22,427 nucleotides of DNA from a bacterium UBP1_UBA4783 (GCA_002403075.1 DHHB01000100.1:18209-40635), one strand, 5' to 3'. Positions 14,299 through 21,822 are shown, counted from the first letter of the stretch. The notes: generated by a model from the sequence alone, not told the origin. Translations and numbers: made by a program.

Positions 14299-14643
14299 AT
14301 GGTCAAGCGCATCATTCTCCTCACGGCACTCGCGGCCCTGCTCGCAGCAACCGCCGTCGAGGCGGTCACCGCCGGTAAGGGCATGCGAGGCCGTAATCTG
14401 GCCCGTTCCACGTACTACGTCACCCAGCTCCGGAACGACAAGCTCGCCGTATACGAGGAGCACGGATATCCCGTGCATCGGATACGGGAGCGGTGCGCGG
14501 GCCGCGTCGTCGAGCGGTGGACGTATCACGAGCTCGGTCTCGAGTTCACCTTCGATGAAACCTCGACGATCGTCGAGACGAGGACGTTCCGGCCGGAGGA
14601 CAGGCGCGAGAATATCGAGCGCTTTCCCGAATACCGTTACTGA
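14299..14643 (+). CDS. Small secreted/periplasmic protein, unknown function
   Basis: The protein has 114 residues starting at the ATG at 14299; a GTG three codons earlier is possible but leaves no room for the AAAGGA site at 14283-14288. A signal peptide is clear: basic VKR, a hydrophobic core of Ile, Leu and Ala to about residue 20, and a likely cleavage after AVEA (about residue 23). The mature part has Y-E-E-H-G-Y-P followed by R-V-V-E-R-W-T-Y and L-E-F-T-F-D. This is the same order of G-x-P turn, aromatic W-x-Y strand and hydrophobic strand seen near the end of the lipoprotein at 12356. No named family is recognised. A hairpin terminator follows. Confidence 0.75.
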   Translation: MVKRIILLTALAALLAATAVEAVTAGKGMRGRNLARSTYYVTQLRNDKLAVYEEHGYPVHRIRERCAGRVVERWTYHELGLEFTFDETSTIVETRTFRPEDRRENIERFPEYRY

Positions 14644-14693
14644 GGATTCCCGCAGCTCGGGTGCGTGAGGGCTGTCCATCTCAGCCCGGGATC

Positions 14694-14724
14694 GGGGGCG
14701 GCGGAGTTTTTCTCCCCCGCCCCC
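14694..14724 (+). terminator. Hairpin terminator after the small secreted protein gene
   Basis: A 13-base arm at 14694-14706 pairs with 14712-14724 with one mismatch around a TTTTT loop. The downstream T content is modest (TCTCGTTTG), so it may be a weak intrinsic terminator. A smaller six-pair hairpin (GGGCTG and CAGCCC, 14669-14687) lies just before it. Confidence 0.5.
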
Positions 14725-14761
14725 TCTCGTTTGCCGTCCGCCCCCGCAGGGGAAAAAATAG

Positions 14762-14790
14762 TTGAAATATCGAACAATAGTTGATATATT
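14762..14790 (+). promoter_or_regulatory. Promoter of the lysine aminotransferase gene
   Basis: TTGAAA at 14762-14767, a 17-base spacer and TATATT at 14785-14790, inside an unusually A/T-rich stretch. It predicts a start near 14797 and a leader of about 78 bases. Confidence 0.7.
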
Positions 14791-14824
14791 GCCGCAGCGT
14801 CGACTCTCGTAAACGGCATCGAAT

Positions 14825-14873
14825 TTGGTTTTTAACCAATTGCTGATAAATCAATTAAACCAGAGAGGTGGTT
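14825..14873 (+). promoter_or_regulatory. Leader with three nested inverted repeats before lat
   Basis: TTGGTT-TTT-AACCAA (14825-14839), AATTG-N9-CAATT (14838-14856) and AACCA-GAGAGG-TGGTT (14858-14873) follow one another in the lat leader. The last places the ribosome-binding site GAGAGG (14863-14868) exactly in a hairpin loop. The arms TTGGTT, AACCAA, AACCA and TGGTT can also pair in alternative ways. This may be a protein operator or a translational control element. Confidence 0.45.
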
Positions 14874-14874
14874 C

Positions 14875-16260
14875 ATGAGCTGCGCAAAGCCCCATGGTAC
14901 GGCAAAGATCGCCCCGGCGGAGGTTCATTCGAGCCTCGCCAAGCACATGCTCGTCGACGGATTCCCCTTCGTCCTCGACATGGACCGGAGCCACGGGACC
15001 TATATGGTCGACAAGGCGACGGGAACGGAGTACCTCGACTTCTTCACCTATTTCGCCTCGAACGCGCTCGGCCACAACCACCCCGGCCTCAAGGAAAAGG
15101 AGTTCTACAAGCGCCTCGGCGAGATCGCGATCTTGAAGCCCTCGAACTCGGATCTCTACAGCGTCGAGATGGCCGAGTTCGTCGACACCTTCGCCCGCGT
15201 CGCCGTGCCGCCGGGGCTCCCGAACCTCTTCTTCATCGACGGCGGCGCGCTCGGCGTCGAAAACGCGCTCAAGGCCGCCTTCGACTGGAAGGTCCGCAAG
15301 AACTTCGCGCGCGGCTACAAGGAGGAGAAGGGGACGCAGGTCGTCCACTTCCGCGAGGCGTTCCACGGGCGCACGGGGTACACGCTTTCGCTCACGAACA
15401 CGGACCCCGCCAAGACGAACTACTTCCCGAAGTTCAAGTGGCCGCGCATCGAGAATCCGAAGGTCGTCTTCCCGCTCGAGAAGAACCTCGACGCCGTCGT
15501 CGCCGCCGAGAAGCGGGCCGTCGCCGCGATCGAGAAGGCCTTCGCCGACAACAAGGACGACATCGCCGCCATCATCATCGAGCCGATTCAGGGCGAGGGC
15601 GGGGACAACCACTTCAGAGGCGAGTTTCTCCGAGAGCTTCGTCGGATCGCCGACGACCGCGAGGCGATCCTCGTGTTCGACGAGGTCCAGACCGGCGTCG
15701 GCGCCACGGGAAAGATGTGGTGCTGGCAGCATTTCGGCGTCCAGCCGGACATCCTCGCCTTCGGCAAGAAGGCGCAGATCTGCGGCATCATGGCGAGCGA
15801 CCGGTTGAACGAGGTCGACAGCGTCTTCAAGGTCTCGAGCCGCATCAACTCGACGTGGGGCGGCAACCTCGTCGACATGTACCGCGCCAAACGCATCCTC
15901 GAGATCATCGACGAGGAGAAGCTCGTCGACAACGCCGCGAAGATGGGAACCGTGCTTCAGAAGCACCTCGCGGACCTCGAGAAGCGCCGGCCGGATCTCG
16001 TTTCGAACGCGCGCGGGCTCGGGATCTTCTGCGCGTTCGATCTGCCCGACTCGGCTTGCCGGGACGCGTTGCTCACGACGATCATCAAGCACGGCCTCCT
16101 CGTCCTCAAGTGTGGAACCAAGACGATCCGCTTCCGTCCGCCGCTCAACGTGTCGAAGGAAGAGATCGACAAGGCGGCGGGGATCATCGAGGCGGCGCTC
16201 AAGGAGTACAAAGGGCACGTGTGCAAGGGCGACACCTCGGGAGCCGTGCATACGGAGTAG
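14875..16260 (+). CDS. lat: L-lysine 6-transaminase (lysine epsilon-aminotransferase)
   Basis: Class III PLP aminotransferase that moves the epsilon-amino group of lysine to 2-oxoglutarate, giving aminoadipate semialdehyde/piperideine-6-carboxylate and glutamate. The protein has 461 residues. It follows the mycobacterial Lat sequence closely, as I recall it: HMLVDG at 24-29, KPSNSDLYSVEMA at 88-100, FFIDGGALGVENALKAAFDW at 119-138, FHGRTGYTLSLTNT at 163-176 and EPIQGEGGD at 236-244. Asp269 in FDEVQTG should contact the pyridine nitrogen, and Lys298, the first Lys of AFGKK, is the likely Schiff-base residue. RINSTWGGN and the C-terminal TIRFRPPL are also conserved. It has its own promoter and terminator. 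No dehydrogenase for the product lies beside it, so it appears as a single-gene unit. Confidence 0.93.
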   Translation: MSCAKPHGTAKIAPAEVHSSLAKHMLVDGFPFVLDMDRSHGTYMVDKATGTEYLDFFTYFASNALGHNHPGLKEKEFYKRLGEIAILKPSNSDLYSVEMAEFVDTFARVAVPPGLPNLFFIDGGALGVENALKAAFDWKVRKNFARGYKEEKGTQVVHFREAFHGRTGYTLSLTNTDPAKTNYFPKFKWPRIENPKVVFPLEKNLDAVVAAEKRAVAAIEKAFADNKDDIAAIIIEPIQGEGGDNHFRGEFLRELRRIADDREAILVFDEVQTGVGATGKMWCWQHFGVQPDILAFGKKAQICGIMASDRLNEVDSVFKVSSRINSTWGGNLVDMYRAKRILEIIDEEKLVDNAAKMGTVLQKHLADLEKRRPDLVSNARGLGIFCAFDLPDSACRDALLTTIIKHGLLVLKCGTKTIRFRPPLNVSKEEIDKAAGIIEAALKEYKGHVCKGDTSGAVHTE

Positions 16261-16360
16261 CCCCCGCGGCCCTGGACGCGGCGCGGGCGGCCCCACGCCC
16301 GCCGTCCCGGCGGCGAGGACGAATCCGAGCAGTGAAACCGAGCGGCCTCAAAAAAATGAA

Positions 16361-16386
16361 GCGGCCCTCCCCGGCGGGAGGGCCGC
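16361..16386. terminator. Bidirectional intrinsic terminator between lat and the zinc-ribbon gene
   Basis: An 11-pair perfect stem (16361-16371 with 16376-16386) has a CGGC loop. TTTTCGTTTCTCTT follows on the plus strand and a run of seven A precedes the stem, giving a T-tract on the minus strand. It lies between the convergent lat and fmdB-like genes and should stop transcripts from both sides. Confidence 0.9.
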
Positions 16387-16419
16387 TTTTCGTTTCTCTT
16401 CGAGGCGCCGCCGGCGCGT

Positions 16420-16698
16420 CTAGCCGTCCTTCTTCTTCGGCTCCTTGTGCTTCTTCGAGTCGTGATCGAGCGTGCTTCCGGAGCCCGTCTTTTCCTCGGT
16501 TTCCTTTTTCTTGAAATCTTTCCGGCAGTAATCGGTCGCGTAGAAGCCGCTCCCCTTGAGGATGTGCCCCACGGCATGGATGACGCGATAGACGCTTCCC
16601 CGGCACTTCGGGCAGCGCTTTCGGGGCGGATCGGTGATCCTCTGGTCGAAGTCGAACTCGTGTCCGCATTTCTCGCAAGAATATCGATAGGTGACCAT
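16420..16698 (-). CDS. FmdB-family zinc-ribbon regulatory-type protein
   Basis: The protein has 92 residues. It starts MVTYRYSCEKCGHEF and carries two Cys-x-x-Cys knuckles (Cys8/Cys11 and Cys29/Cys32) that should bind one zinc ion. The ILKGSGFYATDY segment at about 46-57 is the hallmark of FmdB/CxxC_CXXC_SSSS proteins. A charged tail rich in Lys, Glu and Asp follows. FmdB was proposed as a regulator of formamidase in Methylophilus, but the function in most bacteria is not known. I chose the ATG at 16698 because AAAGGA lies 7 bases upstream and the family begins here. It has a separate promoter and is convergent with lat. Confidence 0.9.
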   Translation of the reverse strand: MVTYRYSCEKCGHEFDFDQRITDPPRKRCPKCRGSVYRVIHAVGHILKGSGFYATDYCRKDFKKKETEEKTGSGSTLDHDSKKHKEPKKKDG

Positions 16699-16738
16699 AG
16701 CGCGTCCTTTCGATCGTCCGTTATTGTCAGGAACATGA

Positions 16739-16767
16739 AAGGTAGCGGGGCGGCGGGAAAAAATCAA
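16739..16767 (-). promoter_or_regulatory. Predicted promoter of the zinc-ribbon gene
   Basis: On the minus strand TTGATT (16767-16762), a 17-base spacer and TACCTT (16744-16739). Transcription would start near 16732, leaving about 34 bases before the ATG at 16698. It matches the architecture before ffh, the lipoprotein and the M29 peptidase. Confidence 0.6.
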
Positions 16768-16799
16768 GAGGAAGGTGCCGGCGGCGGTCTTCGGCGCTA

Positions 16800-16829
16800 T
16801 TCGACTATCGCCTTTTGAATGAATATGTT
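16800..16829 (+). promoter_or_regulatory. Weak candidate promoter of the M14 peptidase gene
   Basis: TTCGAC at 16800-16805, an 18-base spacer and TATGTT at 16824-16829. A better -10-like TACAAT at 16829-16834 lacks a good -35 box at the right distance. The region is A/T-rich, which supports some promoter here, but the exact boxes are uncertain. Confidence 0.3.
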
Positions 16830-16902
16830 ACAATAGAGCATCGAAACGCCCGTTCATCCCGCGGCGGCGCGATCGCTTCGGCGCTCATTCAAGGAGGCTC
16901 GC

Positions 16903-19212
16903 GTGAAACGGATACACGTCGCAACGCTCGTCCTGTCGGTCGCCCTGCTCCTTGTCTCCGTCCCGCTCTCCGCCGCCGAGGACGCGACCGCCCTCGTGCG
17001 GGTGCGTCTCGGCAAGGGGCTCGATCAGCGCGCCCTCGTCGCGCGCGGCGTCGACATTCTCTCGATCCGGCCGGACGGGCTCGCCGATCTCGCCGTCACG
17101 GACGAGCAGCTCGCGTGGATCTCGTCTCTCGGGATCGCGGTCTCGGTGCTCGATCGCGCCGGGTTCGCCGCCCCCTCGGAGATCGACGCCAACCTCGGCG
17201 CCTACTACACGTACGCGGAGATGCAGGCCGCGCTCGATTCGCTCGCGGCGCGGTTCCCCGCGCTCACGCGCATCGACACGATCGGGACGAGCATCGAGGG
17301 GCGTTTCATACGGGCGATAAAGATCTCGGACAACGCCGCCCTCGACGAAGAGGAGCCCGAAGTCTTCATCTTCGGCTGTCTCCACGCCCGCGAGCTCATG
17401 TCGGTGGACGTGCCGATGCGGTTCGCGAAGCATCTCCTCGAGCACTACGCCGACCCGCGGATAGCGGCGATCGTCGACGGACGCGAGATCTGGATCGCGC
17501 CGATGATCAACCCCGACGGCCACGTCTACGTGCAGGCGAACCACGGCGGCGCCTCCTACACGTGGTGGCGGAAGAACCGCCGCCCGAACGGCGACGGCAG
17601 CTACGGCGTCGACCTCAACCGGAACTTCGGATACATGTGGGGCTACGACAACGTCGGAAGCTCCCCGACGCCCTCCTCGGCGGTGTATCGCGGCACGGCG
17701 CCGTTCAGCGAGCCCGAAACGCAGGCCGTGCGGAACTTCTGCATGGCCCGCGAGTTCGCGATGAACCTCTCCTACCATTCGTACGGCGAGCTCATCCTCT
17801 ATCCATGGGACTACGCGGCGCTCTTCACCGAGGATCAGGACCTCTTCTCCGCGCTCGGAGACTCGCTCGCATCGGATAACGGGTATCTGCCCGGCAACCC
17901 CGCGACGGGGGCGATCTATTTCACGAACGGCGGGAGCGACGACTGGATGTACGGCGAAACCGCGGCCAAGAACCGGATCTACAGCTTCACCGTCGAGCTC
18001 AACACCTACGAGCAGGGCGGATTCGCGCCGCCCGAGTCGCTCATCCTGCCGACCTTCAACAAGATGCTCGAGCTCAACCTGCGGGTTCTCGAGTACGCCG
18101 ACAACCCGCGCCGCGTGCTCGGCCCGCTCGAGCCCGTCATGAACGAGATCGCCGATCTGACCCCCCCGTCGTACGAGATTTCGTGGCAGCCGCACGAGGG
18201 CGCCGATCCCAATCCGGCGCTCTCCTACGAGCTCGTCGAATACCGCGGCTACCATGGCGCGGTCGACAGCTGCGAGGCGGGGGACGCGCTCTGGACCCCG
18301 AGCGGCTTCTCCCTCACGACGGCGCGCGCGGCGGCGGGGCTTTCGAGCTGGTACTCGGGACGGGGAGACAACATGCGCAGCGCGCTCGCCATGGCGAACC
18401 CCTACCTGACGTCGTTTCCGGAGATCCTCTCCTGCCGGCTGTGGTACGACATCGAATCGAACTGGGATTACGCCTACCTCGAAACGAGCGTCGATCAGGG
18501 TCTGACGTGGAAGACGGCGCCGGGAAACCGCACCACGAACTACGATCCGAACAACGCCAACCGCGGGAACGGCATCACGGGAAGCTCGGGGGGATGGGTG
18601 TCCGCCACCTTCGATCTCTCGGAGGCCGTTTTGGCGGGGGGAAGCTTCGTTCTCATCCGTTTCGTCTACGAGACCGACGAAAGCATCAACAACGAAGGGT
18701 TCTACGTCGATCTCGTCGAGCCGACCGCGGCGTACGACGGGCGCGTCGTGCTCGCGAGCGGACTCGAGGACACGCGGTATCATAGGTGGCCGACCGAGCT
18801 CGGCACGTATCTCTATCAGGTGCGCGGCATCGACGCCGAGGGAGACCGGGGCCGCTGGAGCGGTTTCGTCTCGTACACCGTGGACGATCTTTCCGGCGCG
18901 TCGCCGCGGCCGCCCGGATCGTTCCTCGCCCAGAACTGGCCGAACCCCTTCAACCCGTCGACGACGATGTCCTTCGCGGTGGGCGCCTCCGAGGCGCTTG
19001 CGCGCGGCGCCGCGGCGGTGCGGCTCGCGCTGTTCGACGCCGCGGGCCGCCGCGTGGCCGTCCTCGTGGACCGGGAGATGGCGCCGGGCGTCTACACGGC
19101 TTCGTGGAACGGGCGCGCCGCGAACGGCGCTCCGGCCGCGGCCGGCGTCTATCTCGCGCGGCTCGAGGTCGGCGGGAAATCGTTCGCGAGGAAGCTCGTC
19201 CTCGTCCGGTAA
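16903..19212 (+). CDS. Secreted M14 zinc carboxypeptidase with InhA-like domain and C-terminal FlgD/T9SS-type sorting domain
   Basis: The protein has 769 residues. A signal peptide ends near residue 25 (PLSAAE). The M14 domain spans about 99-400: zinc ligands His161 and Glu164 in HARE and His292 in YHSYGE, NPDG at 203-206, substrate-binding NRNF at 239-242 and catalytic Glu365 in TVELNTYE. A linker beginning TPPSYEISW leads into a domain at about 450-610 resembling the MAM-like segment of immune-inhibitor-A proteases (SLWYDIES-type and VDQGLTW strands). The last 95 residues begin QNWPNPFNPST and run as a FlgD-Ig-like strand repeat to RKLVLVR, the sorting domain type of type IX or similar secretion in FCB-group bacteria. 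It probably degrades external protein. The GTG start has AAGGAGG at 16891-16897. Confidence 0.92.
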   Translation: MKRIHVATLVLSVALLLVSVPLSAAEDATALVRVRLGKGLDQRALVARGVDILSIRPDGLADLAVTDEQLAWISSLGIAVSVLDRAGFAAPSEIDANLGAYYTYAEMQAALDSLAARFPALTRIDTIGTSIEGRFIRAIKISDNAALDEEEPEVFIFGCLHARELMSVDVPMRFAKHLLEHYADPRIAAIVDGREIWIAPMINPDGHVYVQANHGGASYTWWRKNRRPNGDGSYGVDLNRNFGYMWGYDNVGSSPTPSSAVYRGTAPFSEPETQAVRNFCMAREFAMNLSYHSYGELILYPWDYAALFTEDQDLFSALGDSLASDNGYLPGNPATGAIYFTNGGSDDWMYGETAAKNRIYSFTVELNTYEQGGFAPPESLILPTFNKMLELNLRVLEYADNPRRVLGPLEPVMNEIADLTPPSYEISWQPHEGADPNPALSYELVEYRGYHGAVDSCEAGDALWTPSGFSLTTARAAAGLSSWYSGRGDNMRSALAMANPYLTSFPEILSCRLWYDIESNWDYAYLETSVDQGLTWKTAPGNRTTNYDPNNANRGNGITGSSGGWVSATFDLSEAVLAGGSFVLIRFVYETDESINNEGFYVDLVEPTAAYDGRVVLASGLEDTRYHRWPTELGTYLYQVRGIDAEGDRGRWSGFVSYTVDDLSGASPRPPGSFLAQNWPNPFNPSTTMSFAVGASEALARGAAAVRLALFDAAGRRVAVLVDREMAPGVYTASWNGRAANGAPAAAGVYLARLEVGGKSFARKLVLVR

Positions 19213-19221
19213 CGTCCGCAC

Positions 19222-19248
19222 CCTTCAAGTCAAGCAACCTTCAAGTCA
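19222..19248. repeat. Tandem 11-bp direct repeat upstream of the M29 promoter
   Basis: CCTTCAAGTCA occurs at 19222-19232 and again at 19238-19248, offset by 16 bases. It ends 4 bases before the -35 box at 19253. The location suits an activator site, but a chance duplication is possible. Confidence 0.5.
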
Positions 19249-19252
19249 TTTC

Positions 19253-19281
19253 TTGCGCTCCGCGGCGGGGTGGGGTACCCT
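19253..19281 (+). promoter_or_regulatory. Predicted promoter of the M29 aminopeptidase gene
   Basis: TTGCGC at 19253-19258, a 17-base spacer and TACCCT at 19276-19281. It predicts a start near 19288 and a leader of about 72 bases before the ATG at 19360. Confidence 0.55.
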
Positions 19282-19359
19282 TGCTCTTCCGGAATAATTG
19301 CGCGCGGCGTCGTCCCGCGCGGCCCGGTCCGTTTCGACGAACGATGCGAAGGAGGCGCG

Positions 19360-20304
19360 ATGAACAAGCTGTACAGCGCGGGCAAACAGGCGATCGTCGG
19401 GTCGCTCAAGGTCAAGAAGGGCGAGAAACTGCTCCTCGTCACGGACAAGCAAAAGATGCCGGTCGCGGAAGCGCTCGCCTTCTGGGCGAAGAAGCAGGGG
19501 GCCGAGGTCACGACCTATCTCATGACGGAGACGCTCCGTCCGATCACAGGACCCACCTCGACCTTCAAGACGATGATCGAGCAGGCGAACGTCACGATGT
19601 ACATGCTCGACGCGCGCGTCGAGGAGAAGCCGTTCCGCGGTTTCATGGTGGCGAACGGCGCCAAGTTCGGCCGCATCTGCATGATGCCCGGGATCACGGT
19701 CGACATGATGGAACGGCTCGTCAACATCGACTTCTCGAAGATGGACGCGCTGACGAAAAAGGTCATCCGCTTCATGAAGGACTGCCCCGAGGTGCGGGTC
19801 ACGAACCGTCTCGGCACGGACATCACGTTCAGCGTCAAGGGCCGGAAATGGGAAAACGACAACGGCGACATCAGCAAGCCGGGGAAGCACGGCAACCTTC
19901 CCGCCGGCGAGTGCTACACGGCGCCGGTCGAGAGCACCTTCACCGGCCGGATCGTCGTGAGCCTCATCGACGACAAGATCGGCCGCGGGGAGATGATCTT
20001 CAAGAAGGGCGTCCTCGTGAGCTGGCGCGGCAAGGGTATCGAGGAGATCATGAAGGGGATCGGGAGCGATCCCACCGGCCGGGTCGTCGGCGAGTTCGGC
20101 ATCGGAACGAACAAGGGCGCCAAGATCTGCAAGAACATGCTCGAGGCGGAGAAGGCCTTCGGCACGGTCCACTTCGCGATCGGGGACAGCTACGGCCTCG
20201 GGAAGAACAAGAGCAAGTTCCACTTCGACGGTCTCGTCGAAAAGGTGACGCTCACGGCGGGCCGTAAGACCCTCATCCGAAACGGCGTGTATCTCTTGAA
20301 ATAG
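19360..20304 (+). CDS. M29-family (aminopeptidase T/S-like) metallo-aminopeptidase
   Basis: The protein has 314 residues, shorter than the roughly 400 of classical aminopeptidase T but normal for a common short branch. M29 motifs are NLPAGECYTAPVE at 179-191, GEFGIGTN at 244-251, EKAFGTVHFAIG at 264-275 and KFHFD at 286-290. Candidate metal ligands are Glu245, Glu264, His271, His288 and Asp290. These enzymes remove N-terminal residues from peptides using two metal ions. No signal peptide is present, so it should act in the cytoplasm, possibly finishing peptides released by secreted proteases such as the M14 enzyme upstream. I chose the ATG at 19360 because GAAGGAGG at 19348-19355 is well placed; the longer frame would begin inside the promoter. 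Confidence 0.9.
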   Translation: MNKLYSAGKQAIVGSLKVKKGEKLLLVTDKQKMPVAEALAFWAKKQGAEVTTYLMTETLRPITGPTSTFKTMIEQANVTMYMLDARVEEKPFRGFMVANGAKFGRICMMPGITVDMMERLVNIDFSKMDALTKKVIRFMKDCPEVRVTNRLGTDITFSVKGRKWENDNGDISKPGKHGNLPAGECYTAPVESTFTGRIVVSLIDDKIGRGEMIFKKGVLVSWRGKGIEEIMKGIGSDPTGRVVGEFGIGTNKGAKICKNMLEAEKAFGTVHFAIGDSYGLGKNKSKFHFDGLVEKVTLTAGRKTLIRNGVYLLK

Positions 20305-20361
20305 GCCGCCGGTTCGCGCGCGGCACACGGGTCCGCTCGGCGCGCGGCGGCATGGGGATCA

Positions 20362-21822
20362 TCATGACGGGCCCGGCTTCGGCCGGGCCCGTTTGCTGTG
20401 CACGACGCCGGACGCGGCCGCGATGAGTCCGAAGAAGATCCACACGAAGTACATGTAGATGTCGTTCCGCGGGTAGTCGATCTTGATTTGGTCGACGATG
20501 AAGATCACGAACGAGACGTTCAGGATGAGGAGGAGCGCCTCCGGGTACGAGGAGCGCGTGACCGAGCTACCGAAGGCGAGCGCGCTCGCACGCCAGAGCC
20601 GCCAGAGAACGAAGAGAAACGCGAGGAGCCCGAAGAGCCCCGTGATGTTGAAATAGAAGAGGTAGGCGTTATGAGGCCAGAGTTCCGTACCGAGCCCTTT
20701 CGTGAAATCCCACCCGGGGCCGTGGCCGATGATCGGATGCTCGAAGCCTCGAGTGACCGCGCCGCTCCACGAGGCGGCGCGGTTCTCGGGCACGAGCCCC
20801 GATTCGAAGGTGGTCGCGAGCATGCGGCCGAACAGCGAGCCCGAGATCGTGTACCGCGCCACGAGAAAATCGATGACGAGGATGAGCGCGACGAAGCCCG
20901 AGACGAGGGCCGTGAGACGCACGAAGTTGAGATCCCGGCGGCATACCCACGCCATATACACGAGGCCGATCAGGAGGCTGATGAACGCGCCGCGCGTGAT
21001 CGTCGAGAAGAGCATGGCGATGTCGGCGACGAGAAGGAAAGCGTAAATGCTGCGGGTAAGCAGGCGCCGCGCGCGGCTCATCATGAAGAAGATGATCGGG
21101 GCGTTCATCGCGAAGAACTCGGCGACGAGCTCGTAGTCCTTGAACGGCCCGCCGACGCGGACCCCCTTCATAACGAGCTGCGCCTTGTGCTTCGTGTAGA
21201 GCCACCCCGGGATGAGCGTGCGGCCGGGGAAGAGCATCTCGAGAACGGTGAAGGCGATCACGGCGGCCGCCGCGATCATCATGACCCGCATCGTCTTTTC
21301 GAGGCGCTCCTCCGTGTCGACGAAGTTGATGATCATGTAGAAGAGGAGGATCGACGCGAGCACGTTCCCCGTGTGCACGAGGCCGAAGCGCAAAGTGTAG
21401 GGCTCGAGCGACATGTTATAGAAAGATACGGCGTAGGACATGACGAAGAATGCGATCGGCAGATTGAACCTGCGGTCGAGGCGAAACGTCGCGAGCTTCG
21501 CCGAGACCCGGACGAGGTAGACGAGAAAGACCACGATGACGAATACGAAGGTCGAATGTCCGATAGCGATGGCGAACGGAAACGGGTAGATGACGAGCAG
21601 GATCCACAGGGCGTTGACGACGGGGCTGTTCCAGATGACGTAGGTGAGGAGCACACCCGCGACCGCCTCGATCACGCGCTTCGCGGGATTCACGATCTGG
21701 CTGCCGAGGAGCGCGCCCGCCCCCGCTATGAAAAGAAGGATTGCGGCCTTCGACAGAGGAAAGCGCCGGCGGATCCGATCGAGCCGCTCGCCGTTCACTG
21801 GTATGGAATCAGGGTTTCTCAT
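20362..21822 (-). CDS. O-antigen ligase / polymerase-like (Wzy_C) membrane protein
   Basis: The protein has 486 residues, about twelve hydrophobic segments and a short basic C-terminus. The Wzy_C/O-antigen ligase signature lies in the last third: an Arg in TITRGAFISLLIG, then HPIIGHGPGWDFT, and WPHNAYLFYFNITGLFGLL with the typical H-N-x-x-L pair. Such proteins ligate or polymerise polysaccharide on undecaprenyl carriers at the periplasmic face of the inner membrane. No glycosyltransferase genes are visible nearby, so the polymer is unknown. I chose the ATG at 21822; upstream of it the frame runs antisense-like through the peptidase gene. The last nine or so codons are formed by the terminator hairpin of the convergent M29 gene. 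Confidence 0.88.
   Translation of the reverse strand: MRNPDSIPVNGERLDRIRRRFPLSKAAILLFIAGAGALLGSQIVNPAKRVIEAVAGVLLTYVIWNSPVVNALWILLVIYPFPFAIAIGHSTFVFVIVVFLVYLVRVSAKLATFRLDRRFNLPIAFFVMSYAVSFYNMSLEPYTLRFGLVHTGNVLASILLFYMIINFVDTEERLEKTMRVMMIAAAAVIAFTVLEMLFPGRTLIPGWLYTKHKAQLVMKGVRVGGPFKDYELVAEFFAMNAPIIFFMMSRARRLLTRSIYAFLLVADIAMLFSTITRGAFISLLIGLVYMAWVCRRDLNFVRLTALVSGFVALILVIDFLVARYTISGSLFGRMLATTFESGLVPENRAASWSGAVTRGFEHPIIGHGPGWDFTKGLGTELWPHNAYLFYFNITGLFGLLAFLFVLWRLWRASALAFGSSVTRSSYPEALLLILNVSFVIFIVDQIKIDYPRNDIYMYFVWIFFGLIAAASGVVHSKRARPKPGPS
20367..20392 (+). terminator. Intrinsic terminator hairpin with UUCG loop after the M29 gene
   Basis: ACGGGCCCGGC (20367-20377) and GCCGGGCCCGT (20382-20392) form an 11-pair perfect stem with a TTCG tetraloop, followed by TTGCTG. 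The T-tract is short but the stem is very stable. It lies wholly inside the 3' end of the convergent ligase gene. Confidence 0.75.

Noticed and set aside
14176..14679. Upstream extension of the exporter gene to an earlier start
   Set aside because: It would run antisense through the small secreted protein gene and its promoter. The ATG at 14175 has a good ribosome-binding site and gives the normal EamA length.
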